Below, one piece after another: positions 1 through 10,535 of a stretch of 64,000 nt of DNA. The notes under the pieces were generated by a model, which worked only from the letters and a program-made list of their open reading frames with translations, did no database searches and was not told where the DNA came from. Both the position numbers and the translations under genes were made by a program. Every line of letters starts with the position of its first letter. Within the stretch, counting starts at the first letter, position 1. Origin of the DNA: Ulva prolifera (Eukaryota > Chlorophyta > Ulvophyceae > Ulvales > Ulvaceae); contig JALAAN010000010.1 of the NCBI GenBank assembly GCA_023078555.1, positions 1,302,001-1,366,000 on the forward strand. Direction: 5' to 3'.

Positions 1-1171
1 GCGCGCTGTGAGCCGTGCTGAATGCCTGCTGTGTGCGAATCCCACCGTGCACAGCTTGCAGTGGATTGATATCTATTCATGCAGCTGTAAATGCTGCGAC
101 TGCCTGCCCTGGTCTGGCTCCGAGGAAGTTCGATTGGTAGCCATCTTTCGAGTGATGGTCCGGGTATGCTGTCACAAATCACACTCTTGCTGTGTGCGGC
201 CCTATCGATCGTATGGCTATGCTGCATCGAGTGTAGTGTCACAACAGTATATTCCACGCAGAGCTGTCAATGATGCAACAGCTCTGTAGTGCCCGCGACG
301 CCTGGCTGCTCTCCTTTGCTGTGCACCGCTTCGCCGTCTAAACACTCGTAGAGATCTCTGGAGAAAGGCAACGAGGCTCATGTTACCGCATTGGACTATG
401 GCGTTTGCTCTGCTCGGCTGCTTGCACAGCAGCATGACGTCGCTGTCCCAGCGTACCAGCTATCTCCAGAGATACCAAGCACGTCAGATGCAACGTTAAC
501 ACATCATCGATTGTTCGCTCAAAATATGTACCGTTCTGTTGCTGACATATAGCTGGAGAAGCGACATGCTGCGTTGCTATTCCAGCGGCATGTACCGTCG
601 CTGTTGCGAAGATGCACTACCGCTGCGCACACAGCTGCACAAGCTCTCGACACATAACAAGTGAAATCTCGACTGCAAATGTTGCTGCATCGCACAGCAT
701 GCGCTGGCTGGCGATGGCCACAATCCTCTGTTTCACTGAGCCGCTCCGTGACAGCACTTACAGTCTGTTCATCACCACAGCCTGCTGCAGCCCCTCACGA
801 CATAGATCTGGCCAGTCGCCTCGGTACCACAATTGGCGCTGGCCATCTGATGGCAAAGCAGGCAGACCACTCGAAGCAGGGAACGATGGAATAGACAGAC
901 AGACAACACAATGTCACACAAGCAGCAGCACTGCGGTGCTTGAGGCATGCACATTCAGGCCTGCATCCTCTGCACATGGACACATGTCATCTGATCACAG
1001 AAGAACACAAGTGATCGCAACAGATGCTTGCACACTCTGGCCTATACCCTCTGTCCTTTGCTAGGAACTCAATGGGCACCAGACCATGGAGCAACACAGC
1101 ACAAGCTGCTACAAATGCAAATGAAGCTTGCAGACTATCCTCTCGCTGGGAGGGACCCACGAACATGCACT
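1..1171. other. Non-genic stretch, no supported gene
   Basis: Only short overlapping open frames occur here, with no recognisable domain, splice pattern or repeat terminus. I see nothing I can annotate before the R2 retroposon that follows. Confidence 0.5.
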
Positions 1172-1574
1172 CACACTAGCTTCGAACTCTTGGTGGGGTG
1201 GGGGTGGGTCTTGGGGCCAGGGCGGCCCCCGGCAATCGGGCGGCCATGATGGGCGGCCTCAGGCAGCAGTGTGTTGGGTTTGGCCCTGTCGTACGGCGGC
1301 GGGCGTTGTGGTGCTGGTGGTTGTGATGTTGTGTGTCGGCCGTGGGGTTTGTGCGTGCGCGTGTGTGGGTTTGGGTTTGTGGGTGTGTGGGTCTGTGCGT
1401 GTGTGCGCTGGTGTGTGGGTGTGTGCTTGGCGGTCTGCGGATCTGTGTCGCTTGTTGCGCCGGTGATGGGTGAGATGTTCGTGGGTGTCTTGGTGTTTGC
1501 TTCGTCTGCTTGCTCCTTTCGCGGTGCTGCCCGACTTGCTGCCTTTGTCCTTGTAACACACTAGCTTCGAACTC
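1172..1574 (+). mobile_element. R2 retroposon copy with 18-bp target-site duplication
   Basis: An exact 18-bp direct repeat, CACACTAGCTTCGAACTC, lies at 1172-1189 and 1557-1574 and brackets a 367-bp insert. The insert begins GT-rich (TGGTGGGGTGGG, then a long TG-rich run) and ends in GCGGTGCTGCCCG...CCTTTGTCCTTGTAA. The same 3' end recurs at 12982, 44030, 47590 (reverse) and 60171 (reverse). A long target duplication and a fixed 3' end with variable 5' extent suggest target-primed reverse transcription (LINE or SINE type). There is no poly-A tail. No coding capacity was seen, so the source element is unknown. Confidence 0.65.
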
Positions 1575-2563
1575 CGAAGCATGCACACCCGTACCGACAC
1601 CCTCGGCCATCTGCCCTCTTCGCATACACACATTCACAACTACCTACAACATACAGAACAGCCATTGCTGCTGTCTCAGTGCCACGCTCCCACCACCTCT
1701 GCACCTCGGCCCCACACGCCACCTCCGCAGGCCCGCCCCCATGGACGGGCCCGTCTACGGCAACCACATCACAGTCATCGGTGTATCGACACCCCGCACG
1801 CACCCCGCACCCCGCTGCCCCGCCACCCCGCGCCTACGCCCGCCCGGTGGGCTAGGCACGTAGTGCCATCATTTTGATGTACTGGCCTACATGTTCATCA
1901 CATCAATCGCGTCCAGCTGCAGACCTGCTTTCATCGCAGAAGGGTGAAGAGTGGGCTGGCTATAGGCCTTAGCTTGTCCTCACACCATGGTGACGACACC
2001 AACATCCGGAGGTCTGCGTCCAGACCCGGGCCCCTGTACCCTCGAGCTCGGAGGCAGCTGGGAAGGCAAATCGTCCTGCCAACAAGCACAGAACATATCC
2101 TGCTCTGTCGCAGCAGAAGTTGCAGCTGCTGCTCATGAGAAGAAGGCAAAGCATGTATACACATATGTGCTGCACATGTGCTGCCTGCGCAGCTGTATGC
2201 ATCCAGCTGTGCTCAAGTTGTTGTAGTGTTCAATCAATGCATTTGCTTGTCCCCTTTGCAATTTGCACCTGCTGATGTCTTGGTGTGGTCACTGGGCAGC
2301 TCCAAGCTTCACAGTATGTATGTGAGCTGCTGTGTTGAGCTCTGTGTTGCACATGCTTGCATGCATATGTGCTGGAAGGTGACCACCTGCTTCTGGTGGT
2401 CGCGTCCGCGGCCAAGTGCTATGAGTCAGGGGTTGGGTTTGAGAACCGGTTGCATGCCCGGCCTCTGTATTTGGGAAATACATGCCATTGGGATGGCCAT
2501 CGTCTTCCTCGCTAGTCCATGCATATGTGCCGCACATAATGTGCGCCCTCGAGTCCCCCAATT

Positions 2564-2595
2564 GGCAGCGCAAGCAGTTAACTGCTTGCGCTGCC
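2564..2595. repeat. Perfect 32-bp palindrome
   Basis: The arm GGCAGCGCAAGCAGTT is followed directly by its exact reverse complement with no loop. It could form a cruciform or hairpin. Neighbouring sequence is non-genic, and no function is implied by position. Confidence 0.8.
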
Positions 2596-2787
2596 CCTGA
2601 GCTCGCTGGCCAGAAATATCACAGGTCCCTGGTGTCTACATTGTAGACTGTACTAAAGCCTGCAAAGATATTGTCACTTGCAAATGAGGACGGCAAAGCT
2701 CATGGCCGCGAGCCCTCGGTGGCCGACAGGCGCTTGTCGACGCTATCTGCGTACGCGTCTCGTGTCGGGACCAGGTTGAAAATATAT

Positions 2788-2842
2788 TACAAAAGAGGTT
2801 TGGTTTTGGTGTTGGTCTTCTCCCGTTCACTCTTTTGTAATG
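2788..2842 (+). mobile_element. R1 LINE 3'-end fragment beside an inverted terminus
   Basis: ATTACAAAAGAG at the left and CTCCCGTTCACTCTTTTGTAA at the right are two R1 3' termini in opposite orientation, about 55 bp apart. The right part is a + oriented 3'-UTR piece of R1. It abuts the 3' end of the minus-strand LINE fragment that follows. Confidence 0.55.
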
Positions 2843-2845
2843 ATC

Positions 2846-3480
2846 ACAAGATAGTAAACGGGATAAGACAACTTGTCTTTGAAACGCCACGCGTACGGGA
2901 ATATCTCATCCGACAGAACAGCAACATCATGATACACACAACCACAATACAACCACACGCACACCCACACCTCAGTCCGGCAGGATCGCGTCCTCCAGGC
3001 CCGCATCATACCGCAACCCCTAGTCACGAGAGATGAAAAACCCTGACTTCCGACATATCTCCGCATTGCCCCGCTGCAACTACACATACAACAACCGTTC
3101 GTGTGTGTGTGAGTGTATGTTGCAGTTGTATGTTGCAGTTGATTCGGGTGAGATTCGGTTTCAGTGTTTGTTTTCTCCCGTTCGCTCTTTTGTACAGAAC
3201 AACAACCGTTCGTGTGTGTGTGAGTGTATGTTGCAGTTGATTCGGATGAGATTCGGTTTCAGTATTTGTTTTCTCCCGTTCACTCTTTTGTAATATACAC
3301 ATACAACAACCGCAGCGCCCACTGGACAAACGCGCCTTTGGAAATGCGCCCACTGGCAGCAGCCACATCCCCCAACTGGCCGAGGAACCTCACGGCAGCC
3401 TTGCCCATGAAGCCGCACGACTCGACGGCGAACGGAACAAACCGGAACGCTGCTTGCAATTGCATGTGTCATATAATCAG
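2846..3480 (-). mobile_element. LINE (R1) 3' fragment: RT C-terminus plus 3' UTR, interrupted
   Basis: Read on the minus strand, 3470-3310 encodes FVPFAVESCGFMGKAAVRFL and then KGAFVQWALRLLYV. After an insertion the frame resumes at about 3080 with LQRGNAEICRKSG. I recognise this as the kind of C-terminal tail found after the reverse transcriptase of many protist and algal non-LTR elements. A 3' UTR containing CAGTCCGGCAGGATCGCG (on the + strand at 2973) follows. The reading frame has stops and the 5' part is missing, so this is a dead, 5'-truncated copy. The family tail LQRG-A---RKSG also appears at 6225-6300, which supports the coding reading. Confidence 0.6.
3098..3295 (+). mobile_element. 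Tandem pair of short R1 copies nested in a LINE fragment
   Basis: Two head-to-tail R1 3'-UTR units of about 95 bp (GTGTGTGTGAGTGTATGTTG ... CTCCCGTTCACTCTTTTGTAA) are bracketed by a 17-bp direct repeat, TACACATACAACAACCG, at 3081-3097 and 3296-3312. The target lies inside the coding remnant of the surrounding minus-strand LINE, so this is a later insertion into an older copy. The first unit ends in TTTTGTAC rather than TTTTGTAA. Confidence 0.65.
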
Positions 3481-3540
3481 GCACGTCCCATATGCGCATG
3501 CTGCTGATGCTAAGTAGCCATGTACCACCCACGGCATCTA

Positions 3541-5538
3541 GGAAGCGCGTTCTTTGTTCGGAATAGGTTTATGTACACTCTCTTCGAAAGCCGACGTCGA
3601 CGTCGACCGAAGGATCAGCGCATGGTACCAAACAGCATTAATCATAGACCGTCAGACGTGTCACCCAGATCGACACGCCAGTCGGTGAGATCTTGATGAC
3701 GACGATCGCGCGCATCATTTCCGCCGCCGCGTTGCTCGCTCTGAGGCGGGATATCGTCATAAACGGCTTCAGTCGAGAATTCGCACGGCGCGCCATGGGA
3801 CAGCATGCGTCAGGGTGCGCCCCTGGTGAGTGTCATGCATTGACTCGCGCGGAGAGATGGGTCCTGCACATGCACATGCACAGATGCCAGTTCTCCATGG
3901 TACCAGCCCGCACATGCCACCACTCCCCGACGCTAACTGCATGAACTCATCAGCCCCCGCCTGCCGCTCGCCATCCACATCCTCTTCTGCTGTTGTTGCT
4001 TCTGCGGTCCCGCGGCGGCCAAACTTCCTCAACTCTGCCTTGCTACGCAGGATCCGGCCACATCCCGCGCCCCAGAGCCCGCAGCCGCGCTGTCGATGGA
4101 AAGCAGTGTAGATATGTCAGACAGAGTCTAGCTGAGAAGCTCCAGGGCGGGAGGTCGAGTCATGGACGAGGGAATGCGGCCCGTGTGGAGCCAGGCAGTT
4201 TGCGTCGCTGTGGCGCATCAGGAGAGCATGCCAGGTACCCTTCCCCCCCAGAAACACCCCGAAATCTGTCTACATTTCAAATGAATAGTTTTAGGGGGCT
4301 CAGCAGAGGTCTACAATGTACAAGGGGACGCTATCCGCAGTGATCAGGAGGCGGTGTCGTGCACAACACATCAGCCGGGGCACGTCCCCAACCTCCGCAC
4401 GCAGCCAGCAGCCTGCCGGTCAGTCCGAAGAATATTGTGTGATCTGTGGTTGGCTGTGCGCAGCGGCGCGGGCGCCTGCGGCGCAGTGTCAGCGGAGAGC
4501 CACGTTCGCGTGCCCTCCGCGAACGTCCCGCATTGTGAGTGGTGTTGCAGTCGAGAGAACGCACATCAGCAAACACAAACACACACAATACGCCTCGAAG
4601 AACTGCGTGATACGTCTGTTCTACAACCGCACACCGCCCAGGGCACTAGCGCGTTGCTGTGCATTGTTTGCACAGTACGTCGCGGTGGCTGAGGGCGCTT
4701 TGGCTGGCGCCCGCGAGAGTTTAGCACCACCTCCTGCAAAGCCGCGGATGCGCGCTCCGGAGAACGCTAGTCTGCGCGTTTCGCGTTTCTCGAAGGCCGT
4801 GACGTTGTGTGAAGCGTCGTTGGTGGCGTCGAATGCGAACGACACACGCTGCCGAGTCGCGGTGCCGACGCGTCCCTGATGCGAGCACACCTCGACACGC
4901 TGTGCCCATGCCTCCGCGATCCCCTCTCGCGCCGCAAGAATGTGAGATGTATCTATGCCGAGGATACGTTTTCACATGACAGTCTGTGGCTAGTGTGTTT
5001 GTTCGTCATGAAGTCTGACCTGGCTGCCGGTGGATGCCTCACAAGAGTGAACGCCTAGGCAGGTTTTTTGACGCAGGAGCTGGAACGGCGCCGGCACACG
5101 TGGCACCGACGCAAAAAGTGTTGGGCGCAGCACGCAGCATCAACTACGGACCCAGGCATGCCCACTGGAATCGCTCGGGGGCACGGCGGGGTGTGTCGTC
5201 CGTCTCAGGCCGGCTGTGAGCTGAGCACGCGTGCCATGAATCAAATCTGCGCGTGAATTTCGCCGGCGTCGAACGCTGGATCAGGACGAATTCTGGCCTG
5301 CAATGAGTGTGATGTTCAGCGGAAAATTGCTTGGCATGAGGTTATTGTGATGTGTTCGTTCGACCTCCTGCATGCGCACCACAGCACACATGTCTGCGTC
5401 GATTTCCATACCAGCTAGTTACCGGTGGTCGCTGTGCGGTAGTGTTGCGTGCTGTGTTCCCGTGCTGTGCCTGCTGCGGCGACTTGGGACCTTACGTCGC
5501 TTGTATCTGAATTAATCGCGTGGTTGGTTTGTGAATGC
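3541..5538. other. Non-genic stretch, no supported gene
   Basis: Short overlapping frames only. A minus-strand frame at about 4621-4880 has protein-like composition but no recognisable family, start or splice context. No repeat terminus was recognised. Confidence 0.4.
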
Positions 5539-5549
5539 TCCTACGGCGG

Positions 5550-5626
5550 TGAGTGTATGTTGCAGTTGATACGGATGAGATTCGGTTTCGGTGTTTGTTT
5601 TCTCCCGTTCACTCTTTTGTAAACAG
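5550..5626 (+). mobile_element. Short R1 copy with 11-bp target-site duplication
   Basis: The exact repeat TCCTACGGCGG at 5539-5549 and 5627-5637 brackets a 77-bp 5'-truncated R1 copy that ends CTCCCGTTCACTCTTTTGTAAACAG. The insert begins at a GTGAGTG and ends in ACAG, so it also looks like a minimal intron. Whether the surrounding DNA is transcribed is unknown. Confidence 0.65.
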
Positions 5627-5639
5627 TCCTACGGCGGTT

Positions 5640-5798
5640 GCTGTGTAATCACACGTATGTGCATGCACAGGAGCTGTATATTTAAGTTTACCCCCGTTTT
5701 AATCTACTCTGAAATGCTGTTTTACTGTACAATTTCAACGTTACAACGATTTCGAGGCTTTGAAGGGGCCATCTCACTTGTGTTTGTTTTAGCTAAAT
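5640..5798. other. AT-rich stretch
   Basis: Locally AT-rich DNA in an otherwise GC-rich window, continuing to about 5940 around the next R1 copy. No gene was seen. Confidence 0.4.
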
Positions 5799-5843
5799 AA
5801 ATTACAAAAGAGTGAACGGGAGAAAACAAACACTGAAAGTATT
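5799..5843 (-). mobile_element. Very short R1 copy with about 18-bp target-site duplication
   Basis: TGTTTGTTTTAGCTAAAT at 5781-5798 and TGTTTGTTTTAGCTAGAT at 5844-5861 (one mismatch) bracket a 45-bp insert. The insert carries only the R1 3' terminus, read on the minus strand as CTCCCGTTCACTCTTTTGTAA. This is an extreme 5' truncation, typical of LINE retrotransposition. Confidence 0.65.
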
Positions 5844-6208
5844 TGTTTGTTTTAGCTAGATTAAAACTCGCTCAAATTAAAGCTTTTTGAGCCTATTTTT
5901 TCTGTGTGATAACTTAGTTTTGTTAACTCACGTTACATCATGCCCCCAGATGTTGAATTTACAGCCCTAGCATGCACACGTGCTACAGAAAGACACAGGC
6001 ACGCGGTTACTCGCACATGCGGGAGAGACATGCACAGGTCCATTTGTTTGCACAGTTTGTAGGGCAGCAGGCACACGACGCGCGCACTGGGTCTGCTTTG
6101 TTCCCGTCTTTCAGGTATCTCGAGATGATTGCTGCACTCTTCTGATTCCTTTTTTTGTCGTGCTTGGCTATTCCCGTTCGCTCTTGTGTAAGCATCCATA
6201 TTGCTGCA

Positions 6209-6442
6209 CGTCGCGATCGGCGTCGTTGCAGCGTGGCGATGCAGACATGCATCGGAAGTCGGGGCTTGTCATCTCCGAGTCGCGTGAGCAGGGTTGAGGT
6301 ATGATGCGGGCCTGAAGGACGCGATCCTGCCGGACTGAGGTGCGGGCGCGGTTGTGGTGTGATGGTTTGTGTATGTATGTGTTGCTGTTGATTCGGACGG
6401 GATTCGGTTTTGGTGTTTGTCTTCTTCCGTTACCTCTTTTGT
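6209..6442 (+). mobile_element. Longer R1 LINE copy (ORF tail plus 3' UTR)
   Basis: A 12-bp direct repeat, ATATTGCTGCAC, at 6197-6208 and 6443-6454 flanks 234 bp. The 5' part encodes SLQRGDADMHRKSGLVISES before a stop, homologous to the tail at 3080-3040. The 3' UTR carries the CTGCCGGACTGAGG motif (reverse of CCTCAGTCCGGCAG) and ends TACCTCTTTTGTAA. It shows that the R1 short repeats are 3' pieces of one LINE. A further fragment of the same terminus lies at 6168-6190. Confidence 0.65.
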
Positions 6443-6667
6443 AATATTGCTGCACTCGAGCGGCCGGGTGCTTATCAACACAAGACGGGCTGCTGTTGCA
6501 GCTACAGGCTGCCAGAGTCATGCCGCGTGTCAATCACCGCGCACTTCACGCTGTCTGCCTCGTTGCAGCGAAGCGTGCTGAGATGTATCGGCAGTGTGCG
6601 CGCCTGAGCAATCGGAATCTCGCGTGCGCTGAATGTTGCATCTTGATGCGGGGTGTGAGGTCTCACG

Positions 6668-6880
6668 CAATTGCAAGAGTGAACGGGAGAAAACAAACAC
6701 TGAAACCGAATCTCATCCGAATCACCAGCAACATACACTCACACACACACGAACACTACAACCGCACTCACAACTCAGTCCGGCAGGATCGCGCCCTCCA
6801 GGCCCGCATCATACCGCAACCCCTGCTCCCGAGAGATGACAAGCCCAGACTTCCGATACATATCACAGCCGCTGAGCACT
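6668..6880 (-). mobile_element. R1 LINE copy, minus orientation
   Basis: The + strand shows the reverse of R1: AAGAGTGAACGGGAGAAAAC, a CACACA run, then CAGTCCGGCAGGATCGCG. The minus strand encodes a degraded ORF tail (YRKSGLVIS). The 3' terminus is clipped by a few bases. No clear target duplication was found. Confidence 0.55.
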
Positions 6881-6977
6881 GCTAAGTTGGCAGCTGTCCC
6901 GGGGCGCGACCTGAGCCTGCGTGACCGGACTCGAGGCCTGCGGGCTTGATGCTGTCATTTAGACAGCATGACAGCCT

Positions 6978-7015
6978 TGATTTACAAAAGCGAACGGGAA
7001 TAGAAAAACACAGTA
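6978..7015 (-). mobile_element. R1 3'-terminus fragment
   Basis: TTTACAAAAGCGAACGGGAA followed by AAACAC matches the reverse of the R1 3' end with a few substitutions. Confidence 0.4.
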
Positions 7016-8571
7016 AAATATCCCCCTCCAACAGCATGCTGGAGCATCACGGTACAGCCCCAGCTTACGCAAGATGGCGATACAACTCGGCTATGCCCCT
7101 CCCTGCTGCTGCAAGGCGCTACCTCGTCAGATGTATCAATGCGCGTTCATTTGGAAGCACGAAGGTCTATGTGCTGTTTTGTTCACGCCCGAGTATTCCT
7201 GGTATATCTTTTTGTGTTGACACAGGGTCTATGTTACTCACGAGTAGGGTCCTGCATGACACGAACGTAGCTGAGATGTAACGTCATCACCGCGACATGC
7301 ATCACCGCGACATGCTGCAGCGCCACAGAAGTACACCGTCAGTGCAGCTGACTCATAGACCCGCGGTGACTGCGACAGAAGCCCATCGTCACGTACACGG
7401 CTGCCGCTCCCACATGCTCACGGATGATTCCTGATGACTGTTTGGAGCTTCAGGCGCGGGGCCCCGCGGGGCTGCGTATGGGGAAGCTGATACAACAGTT
7501 GTCCTTGTTTAGGCCCGGTTACTATGCTGTGTATGTATGCCTGAAGGTGTGCACAGACTGTGTCGGAGCTGTGTAGGAAAAAATGCATCCGCGGTTATGT
7601 TGCCTTTACTTGAGATGCGGAAGGGGCGCCAGCTCGCATACTCACAGTCAGCACCCCAAGCCAGTCGCGCAGACGTTGCGCAGCAACAAACGCGTAGCTG
7701 CTGTCCCTGCAGCGCTGCCTGCGAACTCGCCGTCGCACGTCCTTGTCACACCTGCCCTCACGCCGCCTTCTTCCGTCCACTCTTTTGTAACATTGGCCTC
7801 ACGTGAGGTCGCCGTGCACGGCGCCCTCGACACACTCCGCGGCCGCCCCGAGGAACCTGCCCCCAGGAGGAACATGGTCTCATACCAACACAATATCAAC
7901 CGGGTGCAGACAAACATGGCACCAGCATCTCGTCACTCAGCGAATCAGTGCCGCGGGACCCGTTGTACACGTGTGACCACCGTAACGTGGCGCGCCACCT
8001 GTGGCCACGCCTGCAGTCTGTAACGAATTGGGCGTGCTGTCATATGTGATCCACCCTTCCTCCATGTAGTGCTTGGTCGGTGCTGTATGTTGGTTGACTG
8101 GAGTAGTCGCTCGGCAAAACTGTGATCCCTCCTCGAGGATCCATGTGGCGCTGCAGTGTGAATGCCGCGGCGGATACAGCGCGTGGACGGCCGCGGACCT
8201 GGTTGTTTGGAGGAAAGTATGGGAGTGCGGTGGCGGAAATGCAGAGTTTGTTTGCCGGCTGTCCTTCGCAGAATTCGCACCGCTCGCGAACGTTCTCGCG
8301 TACGATCTCAGATCGCGTTCAACACGATCGGTCACCCGCCCCGATTCCACGTGTATATGCCTCCTGCGGCGGTACTTGCGATCACGCCCAGCCTCTGTCC
8401 TTTGTAAGTACATCCATAGCATTTTGGTATATGTGCTGTACATATAGCAGTTTATATCTGTACAGCAGTATTGTGTACGTCACCCCACACCACCCCTACA
8501 CAATATCATACCCCACCCTGCGTATGTGTTACTCCACCCCGCGTGTAGATCTGGCAAGCAGACAGCTGCAG
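7016..8571. other. Non-genic or upstream region of the STAT-like gene
   Basis: No conserved exon was recognised. A fragment of the R1 3' end lies at 7770-7790. The missing 5' exons of the STAT-like gene (start codon, any N-terminal or coiled-coil domain) would be expected here or further upstream, but I could not identify them. Confidence 0.35.
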
Positions 8572-10535
8572 TATGTGCGCTACGACGGTGCCAAGGTTGC
8601 CGCACCCAACCCCAACGGCTGGCTCAAGTCCACCAGCGAGGTCCAGGCCGCTCAGGCCCTTCACGCGCAGGCGCAGCGCCTCTGCATCGCCGGCGGCTCC
8701 CCCGGCGGCGGGCAGGCAGGGTTGCAGCCCGGCGCCGACGCGCGGGCGTGCCGCAACAGCCTCGCCATCCCCGCCGCGCTGACGTCGCTGCGCCTCGTCA
8801 TCACCGACAGCCCCGCAGAGTTCTGCCTGCCGCAGCCCCGCTGCCGCGCCTTCAAGCCGCACTTCCAGGCCAAGGTGCGCTGCGCGTGCTGGGCGCGCTG
8901 TGTGCTGTGCGTGCTGCGACCTCGGCGTTGGATGCATTCGGTCACTACCCCTCTCCGACCTTCCCCGGCATGACATGGGCTTGCATGTGCAAGGCGGGTG
9001 TGCCGACATTGGCGGCGGCGTCAGGAGCTGGCAGCCTGCGCTGCTGACCGTGCGCGGGCAGGCAACGTGCAACCCGTCTGCACATGCGCATCTGCCTCTG
9101 CCCTCTTCAGCTGCTTGGCAGAACGTTCAGTGAACGTAGGTAACTGCACACCACCCACATATCAATGCCGCTGAAACCAACAATCGCGCTCCCGGCTCGC
9201 CGGCACCCTGCACGGCGTCCGCCCGCATCACGCCACAGCGCGCAGCACGTGTGCAGGTGTACCTGCAGAGCGCAGAGGGCCAGGCCATCCACATGCCGAT
9301 CCGCGTGAAGGCGTTTGCAATATCCCGCGATGACCGCGGCCGCATCGGCGAATGGGCTCCTCCGGAGATCTCGGACGCGGCTCACGCGCAGGACCGCGCC
9401 AACATCCTCGGCCCGTACGCCTCCACAGGGGCCGAGCTCAAGGGCCCCAGCGTCATCTCGTACACCGTAGACACTCGCACGGTGCGCGCCCCCTGGTTTC
9501 CATGCATGTGTCCACTTTCTAAGTGACGTGAAGGCCTCGGTCAGCCACAGCTGTCGCCGCTGGCCTGCCGCATACACCATCGCTGCACCTTGCAGGGGAC
9601 ACAGCTCCATACACATGCATGTGAGCCCGGTGTATATGGACGGCCTTCAAACGTGCAGGATGCGCAACGGGAGGAGGCGGCGGCGGCGGAGGGCTTGCCC
9701 GAGGCGGCGCCGCTGCGGCGTGTGCTGCATGAAGGCCACTCGATCGTGCCTCGGGCGGACGACCCCGACATGATTGTGGCTTCGAGCACCGGCCCGGACC
9801 CTGACACGGGCACGGTCGTGGTGCACTTCAGCTTCAAGGGCCTCGAGTTTGCGCACCCCACACGCATGGTGCGCCACCTCGCTCGCCTGCCATCCACACG
9901 GCAGGATTGCGGCAGAATCGCGGCATCGCCGCATGTGATGCAGCTCTGTGTTGCGAATGCCACATCCGTGATCCGCCACAGCCCCTCTCCTCATGCATGC
10001 TGAACCTTGGTATTGTGCTCACCGTGGACACTGTGCTGTGCTGGCCTGTCGGTGACAGCAGCCAGGGTTTTGCTCCGTCACGGGCTGCAAACAGGGCGCT
10101 CGGTTGCCGTGCAGAGCCCCGTGTGGATGGTGTTTGCATGCATGATCGGTAACGACCTCCTCTACACCGTCTACGACGTCCCCAGCATCTGCATCAGCCG
10201 CACGAACCAGCGCTGCAACGCGCTCGCGCGCCTCGGGCTGCCGCGCACCGCCTTTGACGACGTCGATGAGGCCCGCTGGAAGAGCCAGCCCGAGGCGCAC
10301 CGCGGCGGCCCGCTGCACAGCACCGGCGGCGCGACCTCCCTGGGGTCCACCCGCTTCCTGCCGCCGATCGCCGGCCGCGCGGCAGACGCGGCCGGGGGGC
10401 CTGCAGGAGCTGCCGTGAACGTTGAAGAGCTTGTGGGCGGCATGAGCACGTCGATGTCTGGCAGCCAGGGAGGTGGCTTAGGGGCGATGGCGTCTGCGAG
10501 CCTCGGCGGCGGGGAGCCGGGATCAATGCTAGCAG
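8572..10535 (+). other. Exons 1-4: STAT-type DNA-binding region
   Basis: Exon 1 starts YVRYDG and contains LRLVITDSPAEFCLP and FKPHFQAK. Exon 2 has IHMPIRVKAFAI and LKGPSVISYTVD. Exon 3 has VVVHFSFKGLEF. Exon 4 starts SPVWMVFACMIG and has LLYTVYDVPSICIS. In order, these fit the strands of the STAT DNA-binding fold, including the late strand that is LPVVVISN in animal STATs. The match is by eye to the family pattern, so the assignment is an inference. The paralogue supplies independent support that these segments are selected protein sequence: PAEFC, LRVKAFAV, LKGPSVLAY and MVFACIVG are kept there. Confidence 0.6.

Noticed and set aside
3098..3295. The R1 3' ends as terminal inverted repeats of a MITE
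   Set aside because: Most copies carry only one such end, 5' ends vary, target duplications vary in length (11-18 bp) and long copies encode a LINE ORF tail, which fits LINE truncation better.
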